Origin: an uncultured Clostridia bacterium
Lineage (GTDB): Bacteria > Bacillota > Clostridia > TANB77 > CAG-508
DNA: 63,808 nt
Assembly (NCBI GenBank): GCA_944391965.1
Contig: CALXVH010000006.1
Span: forward strand, 1-63,808
Reading direction: 5' to 3'
Shown here: positions 6,114 through 15,296 of the stretch, one piece after another
Numbering within the stretch: position 1 is the stretch's first letter
How the letters are laid out: each line of letters begins with the position of its first letter
Translations under genes and position numbers: made by a program
The notes under the pieces: generated by a model
The model's input: only the letters and a program-made list of their open reading frames with translations
Databases searched by the model: none
Told to the model about the DNA's origin: nothing

Positions 6114-8129
6114 CTATTTAAATATTTGTGTTACTTTAGGAAATAGATAATGACTTCCTCCTACTGAATTTGCATCTTCTACCATACTTACTACAACTAA
6201 TTGCTTAGCTGCTGTTTCATCAGCTGTAAATGCATTAAACCAACCAATAACCTCTCCTTCTTCATCTTTACTTGCTTTTAGTTCTGCTGTTCCTGTTTTT
6301 GCACCAATTGTTAATCCTTCTATTTTTGCATCATGTGCGGTTCCATTTGGATTTTCGACAACTTGTATTAAATCTTCTTTTATTGTATTTGCTGCCTCTT
6401 CTGATATAGCATTTTCCTTTAAATATTCTGGTTGTTTATTTTCTTCATATATTATTGTAGGTTTTATCATATTTCCATTATTTACAAATGCAGAATATAT
6501 TGATGCCATATGTATTGGATTTACTAAGATTTGTCCTTGGCCATATCCACTATCTGCGAGTTGAACTTCATCATCTATCTTTCCATCTGTATCATATGTT
6601 GATTTTGATGTAGAAAGTTCAAAACTTATATCTTCATTAAAGCCTAACTTATTAAGACCTTCCATAAATCCATCATATCCTATTTTTAAAGCTGCTTTTG
6701 CAAAATATATATTATCTGATCTTATTAATGCATTTTGCATATTTGCTGTTTCATTATATGGGGTTAATGTTGTTACCATATAATTTCCCCAACTAGAATC
6801 TTTTTGCCAGCTAAGTCCACTTCTTCCAAAATCCTCATTAGGATCAATCTTTCCTTCTGTTATTCCAATTGCTCCTGTTACTGGCTTAAAAGTTGAGCCT
6901 GGTGACCACGTTCCAGTAAATCTATTTAATAATGGTTTATTTTCATCTTGATTTAATGAATTCCATTCATCTGTACTCATTCCTAGAACAAAATCATTAG
7001 AATCATATGATGGTGTACTTACTAAGGCTAAGATTTCTCCTGTTTTGGAATCCATTGCTACATATGCACCCTTATTTTCGTCTAGGCTATCATAAACTTG
7101 CTTTTGTGTAGCTGCATCTATTGTTAATTTTACATCTTTACCATTTTCCAACTCTTGTTTGGCTATTGTTTTTACTTTATCTCCATCTTCATTTTCTATA
7201 TAAATTTCTTTTCCATCTTTTCCTCTTAATGTTTCTTCATAAGCTTTTTCTATTCCTGCTTTACCTATTAAACTATTGCTATTATAACCTTTTCCTGCAT
7301 TTTCTTCTAATTCTTCTGCACTTATGGCTTGTACATAACCAATAAGTTGTGAAGCTTCTTTTCCTAAAGTATATACTCTTGAGCTTTCTGTAGTAATTTT
7401 TACGCCAGGAATTGTTAATGCTTGCTCTTTTATTTGAGATTCTGTCGTTGCAACATTTTTTATTGGTACAAAAGTATCGTCTTTAACATATGACATGTTC
7501 AATTTATTATTTATTGAATCTACTGACACTCCTAAAATTGTTGATAATTTCTGTATATCCTCATCTTTATTAGCACTCATCTTCCCTGGTACAAGTCCTA
7601 TTGATGAAATATTTCCCTTCCCTGCTAACAAAACATTATTTCTATCATATATATTTCCACGTTCAGCTTCTAATGTTTTAACTCTTACTTTATCATTATC
7701 ACCTAACTCAGGAAAGATTATACTATTTGACCAATTAAGTTTATATTCTTTATCTTCTTTTACAAGTGTCGCTGTATTTGTAAAGTTAACCTCGCCTGCT
7801 GAAGTATTCATTTTTTGTGTATATGTAATTTGTTCTCCATTATCTACTTTTTCTACATTTGTAATTTCTGTTGATAAATTTGTCATATCTATTCCGCTAT
7901 ATATTGAATCATTTTTGTTTACAAATGTCTCTTTGGCAGTCTTGTCTTGACTTGATGAACTTATTAGCTCATATGCTTCTTCATATTTTTGCTCACTTAT
8001 TTTTGAGAAGTAATTATTTAACGCATCTTCTGGTTTTTCTGTCTTATTTAAGATAAAAAAAGCTATAATTGCTACAATTATAATTACTAATATTATTAAC
8101 GTCCCTATTAATACCTTTTTATTTTTCAT
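6114..8129 (-). CDS. Class B penicillin-binding protein with MecA-like N-terminal domain
   Basis: 671 residues. One membrane anchor (about residues 6-27) is followed by an NTF2-like MecA_N domain (about 33-140), a PBP dimerisation region starting at LEAERGNIYDRNN (153-165), and a transpeptidase domain. The active-site motifs are S412-T-F-K415, S471-D-N473 and K611-T-G613. The layout and length match PBP2a/PBP3-type enzymes (about 670 residues). It cross-links peptidoglycan stem peptides outside the membrane. The transpeptidase motifs are complete, so it should be active. A MecA-type N domain alone does not imply beta-lactam resistance, since many Firmicutes housekeeping PBPs have it. It is the first gene of a unit with plsC. 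Confidence 0.93.
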   Translation of the reverse strand: MKNKKVLIGTLIILVIIIVAIIAFFILNKTEKPEDALNNYFSKISEQKYEEAYELISSSSQDKTAKETFVNKNDSIYSGIDMTNLSTEITNVEKVDNGEQITYTQKMNTSAGEVNFTNTATLVKEDKEYKLNWSNSIIFPELGDNDKVRVKTLEAERGNIYDRNNVLLAGKGNISSIGLVPGKMSANKDEDIQKLSTILGVSVDSINNKLNMSYVKDDTFVPIKNVATTESQIKEQALTIPGVKITTESSRVYTLGKEASQLIGYVQAISAEELEENAGKGYNSNSLIGKAGIEKAYEETLRGKDGKEIYIENEDGDKVKTIAKQELENGKDVKLTIDAATQKQVYDSLDENKGAYVAMDSKTGEILALVSTPSYDSNDFVLGMSTDEWNSLNQDENKPLLNRFTGTWSPGSTFKPVTGAIGITEGKIDPNEDFGRSGLSWQKDSSWGNYMVTTLTPYNETANMQNALIRSDNIYFAKAALKIGYDGFMEGLNKLGFNEDISFELSTSKSTYDTDGKIDDEVQLADSGYGQGQILVNPIHMASIYSAFVNNGNMIKPTIIYEENKQPEYLKENAISEEAANTIKEDLIQVVENPNGTAHDAKIEGLTIGAKTGTAELKASKDEEGEVIGWFNAFTADETAAKQLVVVSMVEDANSVGGSHYLFPKVTQIFK

Positions 8130-8210
8130 ATACTCCCCTCCTTTCGGTATAATATATCATTTTTTTACAAAAGTAAATAGAGTCATTATTTAAATGACTC
8201 TACTCTTAGT

Positions 8211-10769
8211 TTACTCTGTTCTTAAAGCCTCTACTGGGTCTTTTTTACTTGCCATCCTTGATGGAATTAATCCTGCAATTATAGTAAGAACCATGCTAAT
8301 TACAACTAAAATTATTGCTGCATTTACTGGCAATACAGCATTTACTGTATTCATCTGAGTTAATGAATGGATAATGCTATTAATAGGAATGTTAAGTAAT
8401 AATGTTACAACTATTCCTAAAATACCTGCAATTAATCCTACTATAAATGTTTCCGCATTAAATACTCTTGATATATCTTTTTTAGATGCACCTATTGCTC
8501 TTAAAATTCCAATTTCTTTTGTTCTCTCTAATACTGATATATATGTTATTATTCCTATCATTATTGAAGAAACAACTAATGAAATTGCAACAAATGCTAT
8601 TAATACATAACTTATTGTATCAACAATTTGAGTTACAGATTTCATTAATAAACCAACTGTATCTGTATAATTTACTTCATTTTCTTCTTTGCCATCTGCA
8701 ATTTGTTTATTATTATATTCTGTTATTGCATCTGTAATTCTATTCTTTGCTTCGAAATCTTTTGGATATATACTTATAGCTGATGGTTTTGCTAAATCTA
8801 CCACACCTAAAGTTTCTAAATTTGTTTCATATGATGCATTTTCATTTTGTTCATATGCTTCCATCATTAACTGTATTTGATTAGCATCTAACCTAGAAAG
8901 CATTGCTCTTTGTTCTTCTGTTAAAGAATTATAATCGAACTTTCCATCTTCACCTTTTTTTGGAAATTCCAATCCATTAAATACATTAATCTCTGGATTT
9001 TCTTTTTGCTCTTTTACTATCTCTTGTTCATTTATTTTATTAATAACATGTTCTTTTAAAGTTTTTAAATAACCTATTTCTCCAGCTGTTTGAGTAGATA
9101 TGCTTCCTTCTTTTTGTTTTATAATTCCTACTACTTTTATTTCTTCTGCATTATCTACTTTTTCCTTCATATATTCTTCATCATCACTTTTATCTATCCA
9201 CATATTATTTGCTTTTTCATAATAGTCTGTATTTAATAAAACTTTATAAGATAGATTTAGTAAATCATCATAGGTATATGAAGTTTGTTCATCCTCTTCT
9301 ATTTTTTCATCATTCTGTATTGCATCCATTTTTTCTTCTAATTCTTTTTGATCTTTTATTCCTAAAGTATATAATGTATAATCACTAATTTTATTATTTT
9401 CATCAACTATTAAAACAACTTCATTATAATTTTGTGGCCAATTACCTGCAACTACATCATATTGTGAATCATTTAATTCTTGATTATCTAATAATTCTGT
9501 AAAGCAATCTGTTCCCATTGCCATTCCTGTTTGTTGCATCCCTAATTTTTCCATAACAGTACTTGGATTTACTTGTACTACTCCATTTGAAGTATCTGTT
9601 TTATATAAATTCAAATTCAAATTATAATCATATTTTATAGCATTTGCATTATCAGATATTCCATTATTACCCTCATCTATATATTTTTTTAGTTCTTCTA
9701 AATTGTTTGTTTGCTTTTTGTCGGCTAATACTGTTAACATATCTGTCATAATATTATTAGAATATATCTTTCCATCTTCATGGACTTCTTCTCCTTCTGC
9801 CATTTCGCCCATCATTCTTTCCATCATACTAGTTAAATCTACTGTAGTCTCTTGAATTTGAATTGGATAACTTGATAAAGTATCTTCTTGAACTTTATTT
9901 ATATAGTTCTGAACACCTGTAGATAATGATAAGATTAATGCAATTCCTATAATACCTATACTTCCTGCAAAAGATGTTAGAATTGTTCTTCCTTTTTTAG
10001 TCATTAAATTGTTTAAACTTAAAGATATTGCTGTAAAAAAGCTCATTGCAGTCTTTCCTGTTTTTGGTTTTTTCTTTTCCTCCTTTTCACCATCAAAAGG
10101 ATTTGTATCATCTTGAACAACTCCATCTAATACACGGATTACTCTAGTAGAATATTTTTCTGCAAGTTCTGGATTATGTGTTACCATTATTATTAATTTA
10201 TCTTTTGAAATACTTTTTAATAATTCCATAATTTGAACACTTGTCTTTGTGTCTAGAGCTCCTGTTGGCTCATCTGCAAGTATTATATCCGGATCATTTA
10301 CCAATGCTCTTGCTATTGCAACTCTTTGCATTTGACCACCAGATAATTGATTTGGTCTTTTATGTATTTGTTCTTTTAATCCAACTTTTTCTAAAGCTTC
10401 TATAGCACGTTTTTTTCTTTCTTCTCTAGATACACCAGAAAGTGTTAATGCTAATTCTACGTTTGATAATACACTTTGGTGTGGAATCAAATTATAGTTT
10501 TGAAATACGAAACCAACAGAATAATTTCTATAAGCATCCCAATCTCTGTCCTTAAATTCTTTTGTTGATTTTCCATTTATAATTAAATCTCCTGATGTAT
10601 ACCTATCTAGTCCACCAATTATATTTAATAATGTTGTTTTTCCACATCCACTTGGACCTAATATAGATACAAATTCATTACTCCTAAATTCTAAATTTAT
10701 TCCTTTTAATGCTTTAACTACTTCATCCCCTGATTTATAATTTTTTGTAATATTCGCTAATTTAAGCAT
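8211..10769 (-). CDS. MacB-type ABC transporter, ATPase fused to FtsX-like permease
   Basis: 852 residues. Residues 1-230 are an ABC ATPase with Walker A GPSGCGKTT, signature LSGGQMQ and Walker B IILADEPTGALD. A first membrane helix lies near 260-285 (SIGIIGIALILSLSTGV). A large extracytoplasmic, acidic domain (about 290-720) follows, then three C-terminal helices with the FtsX/MacB motif SVLERTKEIGILRAIGASKKDI. Such type VII ABC systems drive efflux of peptides, sensing of antimicrobials, or envelope-protein regulation rather than import. It lies 9 bp after a small membrane-protein gene on the same strand and would be co-expressed with it. The substrate is unknown, and no two-component regulator is adjacent. 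Confidence 0.93.
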   Translation of the reverse strand: MLKLANITKNYKSGDEVVKALKGINLEFRSNEFVSILGPSGCGKTTLLNIIGGLDRYTSGDLIINGKSTKEFKDRDWDAYRNYSVGFVFQNYNLIPHQSVLSNVELALTLSGVSREERKKRAIEALEKVGLKEQIHKRPNQLSGGQMQRVAIARALVNDPDIILADEPTGALDTKTSVQIMELLKSISKDKLIIMVTHNPELAEKYSTRVIRVLDGVVQDDTNPFDGEKEEKKKPKTGKTAMSFFTAISLSLNNLMTKKGRTILTSFAGSIGIIGIALILSLSTGVQNYINKVQEDTLSSYPIQIQETTVDLTSMMERMMGEMAEGEEVHEDGKIYSNNIMTDMLTVLADKKQTNNLEELKKYIDEGNNGISDNANAIKYDYNLNLNLYKTDTSNGVVQVNPSTVMEKLGMQQTGMAMGTDCFTELLDNQELNDSQYDVVAGNWPQNYNEVVLIVDENNKISDYTLYTLGIKDQKELEEKMDAIQNDEKIEEDEQTSYTYDDLLNLSYKVLLNTDYYEKANNMWIDKSDDEEYMKEKVDNAEEIKVVGIIKQKEGSISTQTAGEIGYLKTLKEHVINKINEQEIVKEQKENPEINVFNGLEFPKKGEDGKFDYNSLTEEQRAMLSRLDANQIQLMMEAYEQNENASYETNLETLGVVDLAKPSAISIYPKDFEAKNRITDAITEYNNKQIADGKEENEVNYTDTVGLLMKSVTQIVDTISYVLIAFVAISLVVSSIMIGIITYISVLERTKEIGILRAIGASKKDISRVFNAETFIVGLIAGILGIVVTLLLNIPINSIIHSLTQMNTVNAVLPVNAAIILVVISMVLTIIAGLIPSRMASKKDPVEALRTE

Positions 10770-10778
10770 CTTTTCCTC

Positions 10779-11417
10779 CTATGCATTTGATTGAATTTTG
10801 TTAATGTCAAAGAAACTGTTAGTTATCATATTTCTTACATTAAATTTAATTTCTGATTCTTTTTGAACTATAAACATTCCCATATCGGTTCTTTCCTTAG
10901 ATACTCCATTTACCTTTTGTGAATCGTAATACAACATAATAGTATATATCTCATGTCCTTCTGTTCCATAATCTATATTACCATTATTCTGAAGTGCTCC
11001 TGGTGTTATACTATAAGTTCCTTTATAATAATTATTGTCTTTTGTATATTGTGATTGATACCAATAAAATGACTTATCCTTATTAAATTCAAAATATCCT
11101 ATATCTTCACTATCCCCTAACCAGTTTCCAATTATAGGATTATTTTTGATTTCTTCCTCTTCTGTAACTTGACTTGAATTACCTATTTTCTCATCTTCTT
11201 GTAAGGAAAAGATAAATTTTACCCCAACAATTGTAATAGATATGATTATTAGTATTATTCCAATTATAGACATATACGAAATTTTTGATTTATTAATTAA
11301 TAAACCTACTATTCCTAATACAAAACCAATTGCTCCAAATATAATAGTTAAAAGTGAATGTCCTGTTAAAACTAATACAACACTTACAATTCCCAAAATC
11401 AAACTAGCTATGCTCAT
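10779..11417 (-). CDS. Small membrane protein with extracytoplasmic domain, unknown
   Basis: 212 residues. The first ~75 contain three hydrophobic helices of the glycine-rich DUF4190 type (LILGIVSVVLVL, IIFGAIGFVLGIVGLL, IIGIILIIISITIVGV). The rest is a soluble outside domain with NPIIGNWLGDSEDIGYFEF and strand-rich sequence resembling a small lipocalin-like beta barrel. GGGGGAT precedes the ATG. It is first in a two-gene unit with the fused ABC transporter, so it may be its extracellular partner or a sensor. I do not recognise a specific family for the outer domain. Confidence 0.75.
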   Translation of the reverse strand: MSIASLILGIVSVVLVLTGHSLLTIIFGAIGFVLGIVGLLINKSKISYMSIIGIILIIISITIVGVKFIFSLQEDEKIGNSSQVTEEEEIKNNPIIGNWLGDSEDIGYFEFNKDKSFYWYQSQYTKDNNYYKGTYSITPGALQNNGNIDYGTEGHEIYTIMLYYDSQKVNGVSKERTDMGMFIVQKESEIKFNVRNMITNSFFDINKIQSNA

Positions 11418-11497
11418 AAATATATCCCCCTTTATTTATATTAATATATAATATAAATAAAAAAAATACTTGTCAATTATTTTGGCATATATTATTT

Positions 11498-11542
11498 TCT
11501 CCCCATACTTGTATTATTTTTAATACTTTAAGTATGGGGAGA
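11498..11542. terminator. Strong terminator hairpin
   Basis: Perfect 13-bp arms TCTCCCCATACTT (11498-11510) and its complement (11530-11542). It lies between the stop of the minus-strand gene at 11554 and the start of the ABC operon, and would end transcription of the eno-side unit. Confidence 0.75.
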
Positions 11543-11553
11543 ATTCGGAAAGC

Positions 11554-11913
11554 TTAGCGTTCATTGAACCACCTTTTCGGAGTTCTATGAATATGAAAAT
11601 ACGTTGTCACCGAAGCGATCTCTTTTTGCTCTGTTTCTTCGGAATTTAATTCCGATTTTATTTCATAGTTTAAAAAAGTCTTTTCACAAACAATTAATCC
11701 TTCTTTTCTGCAACATTTCTTGAATTTTTGTATTTCTTCATCTGTTGATAAGGAATCTTTTTCCAACAACGTTGCTAACAACAATGATAAATCATTTGTT
11801 TTTTCTTCTGGGATATACCCGGTTGTTACCAGCCGAAAGCCATATTTTGTTGTACAATCTGACATTTCTACTTTTTTAACCTTTTTATCCCCTACAACCA
11901 TTCTACAATTCAT
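11554..11913 (-). CDS. Small protein of unknown family (paralog of 13371-13691)
   Basis: 119 residues, soluble, with several Cys. It shares the pattern TGYIPEE, then a KD-x-L...EEI helix, GLIV, an aromatic-rich strand and a terminal RT-x2-(K)RW with the 106-residue protein on the other side of eno, so the two are diverged paralogs. AAGGAGT supports the start. It lies 80 bp downstream of eno on the same strand. No function is known to me. The basic C-terminus and small size would suit an RNA- or protein-binding role, but that is a guess. Confidence 0.7.
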   Translation of the reverse strand: MNCRMVVGDKKVKKVEMSDCTTKYGFRLVTTGYIPEEKTNDLSLLLATLLEKDSLSTDEEIQKFKKCCRKEGLIVCEKTFLNYEIKSELNSEETEQKEIASVTTYFHIHRTPKRWFNER

Positions 11914-11993
11914 ACTTTACTCCTTCCTTAATTGAAACAACTTGTGTCTTATATAGAATATCATAATTTACATTTTTTAGCAATTCAAATTAC

Positions 11994-13259
11994 CTATTTT
12001 AACTCATTTTCTATATTTAATAATCTATTATATTTAGCAACTCTATCTGTTCTGCATGGTGCTCCTGTTTTTATTTGTCCAGCATTCACTGCTACTGCAA
12101 TGTCTGCTATAGTTGTATCTTCTGTTTCGCCTGATCTATGAGATATTACAGTTGTATAGCCTGCTTTTTGCGCCATTTCTATTGCATCTAAAGTTTCTGT
12201 TAATGTTCCTATTTGATTTGGTTTTATTAATATGCTATTGGCTACTTTATTTTTTATTCCTTTTCTTAATCTATCTGTATTTGTAACAAATAAATCATCA
12301 CCAACTAATTGAATTTTACTACCTAATTTTTGAGTAAGTTTTTTCCATGAATTCCAATCTTCTTCTGCTAAGCCATCTTCTATTGAAACTATTGGATATT
12401 TTTGTACCAACTCTTCTAAATAATCTATCATTTCATCACTAGTTTTAAATGTTCCTGTCTTCCAAAATAGATATCCATTTTTACCTACTTTTTTTGCCTC
12501 ATCATACATTTCTGTACTTGCAACATCTAATGCTATTGAAATATCTTTTCCTGGAATATATCCTGCTTTTTTTATTGCTTCTTCAATTACATCTAATGCT
12601 TCTTCTTCACTTTGTAAGTTTGGAGCAAATCCTCCTTCATCTCCTACAGCAACAGAATATCCTTTTGATTTTAGGACTTTTTTTAGATTATGGTATGTTT
12701 CAACTCCCATTTGTAAGTTTTCTGCAAAATCTTTTCCTGAAGTTGGCATTATCATAAATTCTTGTGAACTAATATTATTATCAGAGTGTTTTCCACCATT
12801 TAATATATTCATCATTGGAGTTGGCAATTTTTTTGCATTTATTCCTCCGATGTAATTATATAGTGTCATTCCTAATGAATTCGCTGCTGCTTTCGCTACT
12901 GCAAGTGATACTCCTAAAGTTGCATTTGCACCTAATTTTTCTTTATTATCTGTACCATCAATATCAATCAATTTTTGATCTATTTTTAACTGATCATATA
13001 CATTCATACCCGTTATTTTTTTTGCAATCATTCTATTTACATTCTCTACTGCTTTTTTTACTCCTTTTCCCATATAACGTTCTTCATCATTATCTCTTAA
13101 TTCTACTGCTTCAAAACTTCCTGTAGATGCTCCTGATGGTACTTTTGCCACACCACAAAATCCTCCATCTGTTATAACTTCAACCTGAACAGTTGGATTT
13201 CCTCTTGAATCTAGCACTTCTAGTGCTTCTAAACTTTCTATTTTCAAATAATCTTTCAT
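11994..13259 (-). CDS. eno: Enolase
   Basis: 421 residues, normal length for a bacterial enolase. It shows the N-terminal [12 protein letters not shown], the loop SGASTG, metal- and substrate-binding segments [28 protein letters not shown] and VGDDLFVTN, and the C-terminal [17 protein letters not shown] signature. It interconverts 2-phosphoglycerate and phosphoenolpyruvate in the cytosol, feeding the PPDK encoded at 32.4-35.0 kb. GGAGGT precedes the ATG. It lies between two small paralogous unknown genes, with a terminator (13325-13360) upstream, so it appears to have its own promoter. Confidence 0.98.
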   Translation of the reverse strand: MKDYLKIESLEALEVLDSRGNPTVQVEVITDGGFCGVAKVPSGASTGSFEAVELRDNDEERYMGKGVKKAVENVNRMIAKKITGMNVYDQLKIDQKLIDIDGTDNKEKLGANATLGVSLAVAKAAANSLGMTLYNYIGGINAKKLPTPMMNILNGGKHSDNNISSQEFMIMPTSGKDFAENLQMGVETYHNLKKVLKSKGYSVAVGDEGGFAPNLQSEEEALDVIEEAIKKAGYIPGKDISIALDVASTEMYDEAKKVGKNGYLFWKTGTFKTSDEMIDYLEELVQKYPIVSIEDGLAEEDWNSWKKLTQKLGSKIQLVGDDLFVTNTDRLRKGIKNKVANSILIKPNQIGTLTETLDAIEMAQKAGYTTVISHRSGETEDTTIADIAVAVNAGQIKTGAPCRTDRVAKYNRLLNIENELK

Positions 13260-13324
13260 AACATACCTCCATTTATATTATTATTGCCAATTATTTGAAA
13301 ATATATCCAATTAATTAAGAAAAG

Positions 13325-13360
13325 AGCCGAATGCGTTTTAAATTTTCCGCATTCAGCCCT
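13325..13360 (-). terminator. Terminator upstream of eno
   Basis: GAGCCGAATGCG / CGCATTCAGCCC, a 12-bp stem with one wobble or mismatch, followed on the minus strand by TTTTCTT. It ends the transcript of the small gene at 13371-13691 just before eno. Confidence 0.75.
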
Positions 13361-13370
13361 ATTTTGCAAC

Positions 13371-13691
13371 TTAAATAGTTTCTTTGAGCCATTTTATAAA
13401 AGTTCTTCTCATCTGAAATATTATTGTTACTTTCCTATCTAGTCCAAATTCTCCTACGGGATAACTTTCAAAATTAATATGGAAATTTATTACCAGTCCA
13501 TTTGATCTTTTATGGTATCTTATAAATCCCATTATTTCTTCATAGATTTCCTCAATTAATAAATGGTCTTTTTGTATAAAATTTTCTGCCATATTCTCGA
13601 AGTCTTCTTTAAGTTCTTCCGGAATATATCCAGTTACTTGTAGGATATATTCATCCTTCGCATTTGACCGCTTAACTATAAACTCTGTCAT
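13371..13691 (-). CDS. Small protein of unknown family (paralog of 11554-11913)
   Basis: 106 residues from the ATG at 13691, which follows GAGGAAG at a 6-nt spacing. The longer frame would need a TTG and lacks a better site. Visible features are VTGYIPEE, a KDHLLIEEIYEEI helix, NGLVINFHINFES and the tail MRRTFIKWLKE, matching the eno-downstream protein at the same places. It is soluble and about neutral in charge. It has its own terminator at 13325-13360 and lies upstream of eno on the same strand. Function unknown; the paralogous pairing is seen directly in sequence. Confidence 0.7.
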   Translation of the reverse strand: MTEFIVKRSNAKDEYILQVTGYIPEELKEDFENMAENFIQKDHLLIEEIYEEIMGFIRYHKRSNGLVINFHINFESYPVGEFGLDRKVTIIFQMRRTFIKWLKETI

Positions 13692-13784
13692 CTTTTTCTT
13701 CCTCGCTTTCAACTGTTTTTTCGATTATTATATTATACACCATTTTCTATTTTTTTGCATTATTTTTTACAGATTAATAAAAAG

Positions 13785-13820
13785 TCCCCTACTCGTTAAT
13801 TTTGTTTAACAAGTAGGGGA
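13785..13820 (-). terminator. Terminator of the GGGtGRT cluster / glycolytic operon
   Basis: TCCCCTACT / AGTAGGGGA arms (13785-13793 and 13812-13820), with ACTTTTTATT following on the minus strand. It lies 40 bp after the stop of the GGGtGRT gene and marks the end of the long pgk-to-GGGtGRT unit. Confidence 0.8.
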
Positions 13821-13860
13821 AATATTTTATTTTTTATTAAATGTTGTTCTAAATCATAGA

Positions 13861-14865
13861 TTAAGCCTTCATAGCTTCTTCTACTGCAACTGCTACTGCA
13901 ACTGAAGCACCAACCATTGGGTTGTTACCCATTCCGATTAATCCCATCATTTCAACGTGAGCTGGAACTGAAGAGCTTCCTGCGAATTGTGCATCTGAAT
14001 GCATTCTTCCCATTGTATCTGTCATACCATATGAAGCTGGTCCAGCAGCCATATTGTCTGGGTGTAATGTTCTTCCTGTTCCACCACCTGATGCAACAGA
14101 GAAGTATTTTTTACCTGCTTCTATTCTTTCTTTCTTATATGTACCTGCAACTGGATGTTGGAATCTTGTTGGGTTTGTTGAGTTTCCTGTAATAGATACA
14201 TCAACATCTTCTAGCCACATTATAGCTACACCTTCTCTAACATCATTTGCACCATAACATCTAACTTCTGCTCTTTCTCCGTTTGAATATGGTATTTCTT
14301 CTACTACATTAACTTTTCCTGTGAAGAAATCAAATTCTGTTTTTACATATGTAAATCCATTAATTCTTGAAATAACTTGAGCAGCATCTTTTCCCAAACC
14401 ATTTAAGATAACTCTTAATGGTTCTTTTCTTACTTTGTTTGCAGATTTAGCTATACCAATAGCTCCTTCTGCTGCTGCAAAGCTTTCATGTCCTGCTAAG
14501 AATGCAAAACATTTTGTATCTTCAGAAAGTAACATAGATGCTAAGTTTCCATGTCCTAATCCAACCTTTCTATCATCTGCAACTGAACCAGGAATACAGA
14601 AAGCTTGTAATCCTTCTCCAATAGCTTTTGCTGCATCTGCTGCTTTAGTACATCCTTTTTTAATTGCTATTGCAGCACCTAATGTATATGCCCAAGCTGC
14701 ATTTTCGAAACATATTGGTTGTACTCCTTTTACTATTTCATATGGATTAAATCCTTTATCTGTACATATTTTTAATGCATCTTCAAAATCTTTTATTCCG
14801 TATTTTTCCATTACTGGTTTGATTTGGTCTATTCTTCTTTCATAACTTTCAAATGTTACTGCCAT
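13861..14865 (-). CDS. GGGtGRT protein
   Basis: 334 residues carrying the motif that names the family, SGGGTGRTLHPDNM, plus conserved glycine-rich segments (GLGHGNLASMLL, FLAGHESFAAAEGAIG). Several Cys residues and an Ala/Val-rich tail are present. The family is known mainly from anaerobic Firmicutes and a few archaea and has no established function. It is found beside a NifU-like Fe-S scaffold, which is also seen here two genes upstream. The stop of the preceding DNPH1-like gene abuts this ATG and the GGAGG site lies inside that gene, so translation is coupled. It probably works with the Fe-S scaffold protein. Confidence 0.85.
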   Translation of the reverse strand: MAVTFESYERRIDQIKPVMEKYGIKDFEDALKICTDKGFNPYEIVKGVQPICFENAAWAYTLGAAIAIKKGCTKAADAAKAIGEGLQAFCIPGSVADDRKVGLGHGNLASMLLSEDTKCFAFLAGHESFAAAEGAIGIAKSANKVRKEPLRVILNGLGKDAAQVISRINGFTYVKTEFDFFTGKVNVVEEIPYSNGERAEVRCYGANDVREGVAIMWLEDVDVSITGNSTNPTRFQHPVAGTYKKERIEAGKKYFSVASGGGTGRTLHPDNMAAGPASYGMTDTMGRMHSDAQFAGSSSVPAHVEMMGLIGMGNNPMVGASVAVAVAVEEAMKA

Positions 14866-15282
14866 TTAATCTTCCTCCTTTAATATATTCTCCAAATTGT
14901 TTATTATTTCATTTATATCTGTATATGGAATAATTTTTAATCTATTATTACCTCTAAGCATTGTTGTAATTTTTGGTGTTATGGTTTTATCATAAACACA
15001 TATTATTCTTTTATTGTGGCTATCTGCATAACCAAGTTCATATCCAACTCCTAATGATGGAACAGTTACCTCTGCAAAAACTAAATCTGCTTGACTTAAT
15101 CTATTTACTAAACTTTCGAAAACATCGTTATCTGAAATGCTCTCTTCACGAATTAATACATTATCATCCGCTACTTCTTCATCTAAGACATTGCCAAACT
15201 TTGTTAGCTCTTTTACTAACTTTTTATATGATTCTAATTTTTGTCTTCCACCATATATTGAACCAGAAAAATAAATATTCAT
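14866..15282 (-). CDS. Nucleoside 2-deoxyribosyltransferase / DNPH1-like N-glycoside hydrolase
   Basis: 138 residues, the size of Rcl/DNPH1-type enzymes. It opens with IYFSGSIYGG (phosphate/sugar-binding start) and contains ADLVFAEVTVPSLGVGYELG, where the Glu after GVGY is the expected catalytic nucleophile. Relatives cleave the N-glycosidic bond of 2'-deoxynucleoside 5'-monophosphates or exchange bases. It lies between the Fe-S scaffold gene (14-bp gap) and the GGGtGRT gene (no gap), so it is co-translated with them. Why a nucleotide hydrolase sits in this unit is unclear. Family assignment is firm; the exact substrate is not. Confidence 0.8.
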   Translation of the reverse strand: MNIYFSGSIYGGRQKLESYKKLVKELTKFGNVLDEEVADDNVLIREESISDNDVFESLVNRLSQADLVFAEVTVPSLGVGYELGYADSHNKRIICVYDKTITPKITTMLRGNNRLKIIPYTDINEIINNLENILKEED

Positions 15283-15296
15283 ACTTTACCTTCTTA

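Noticed and set aside
7121..8056. Plus-strand open frames over the PBP gene
   Set aside because: They are antisense to a firmly identified gene, lack ribosome sites and give low-complexity Leu/Phe-rich peptides.
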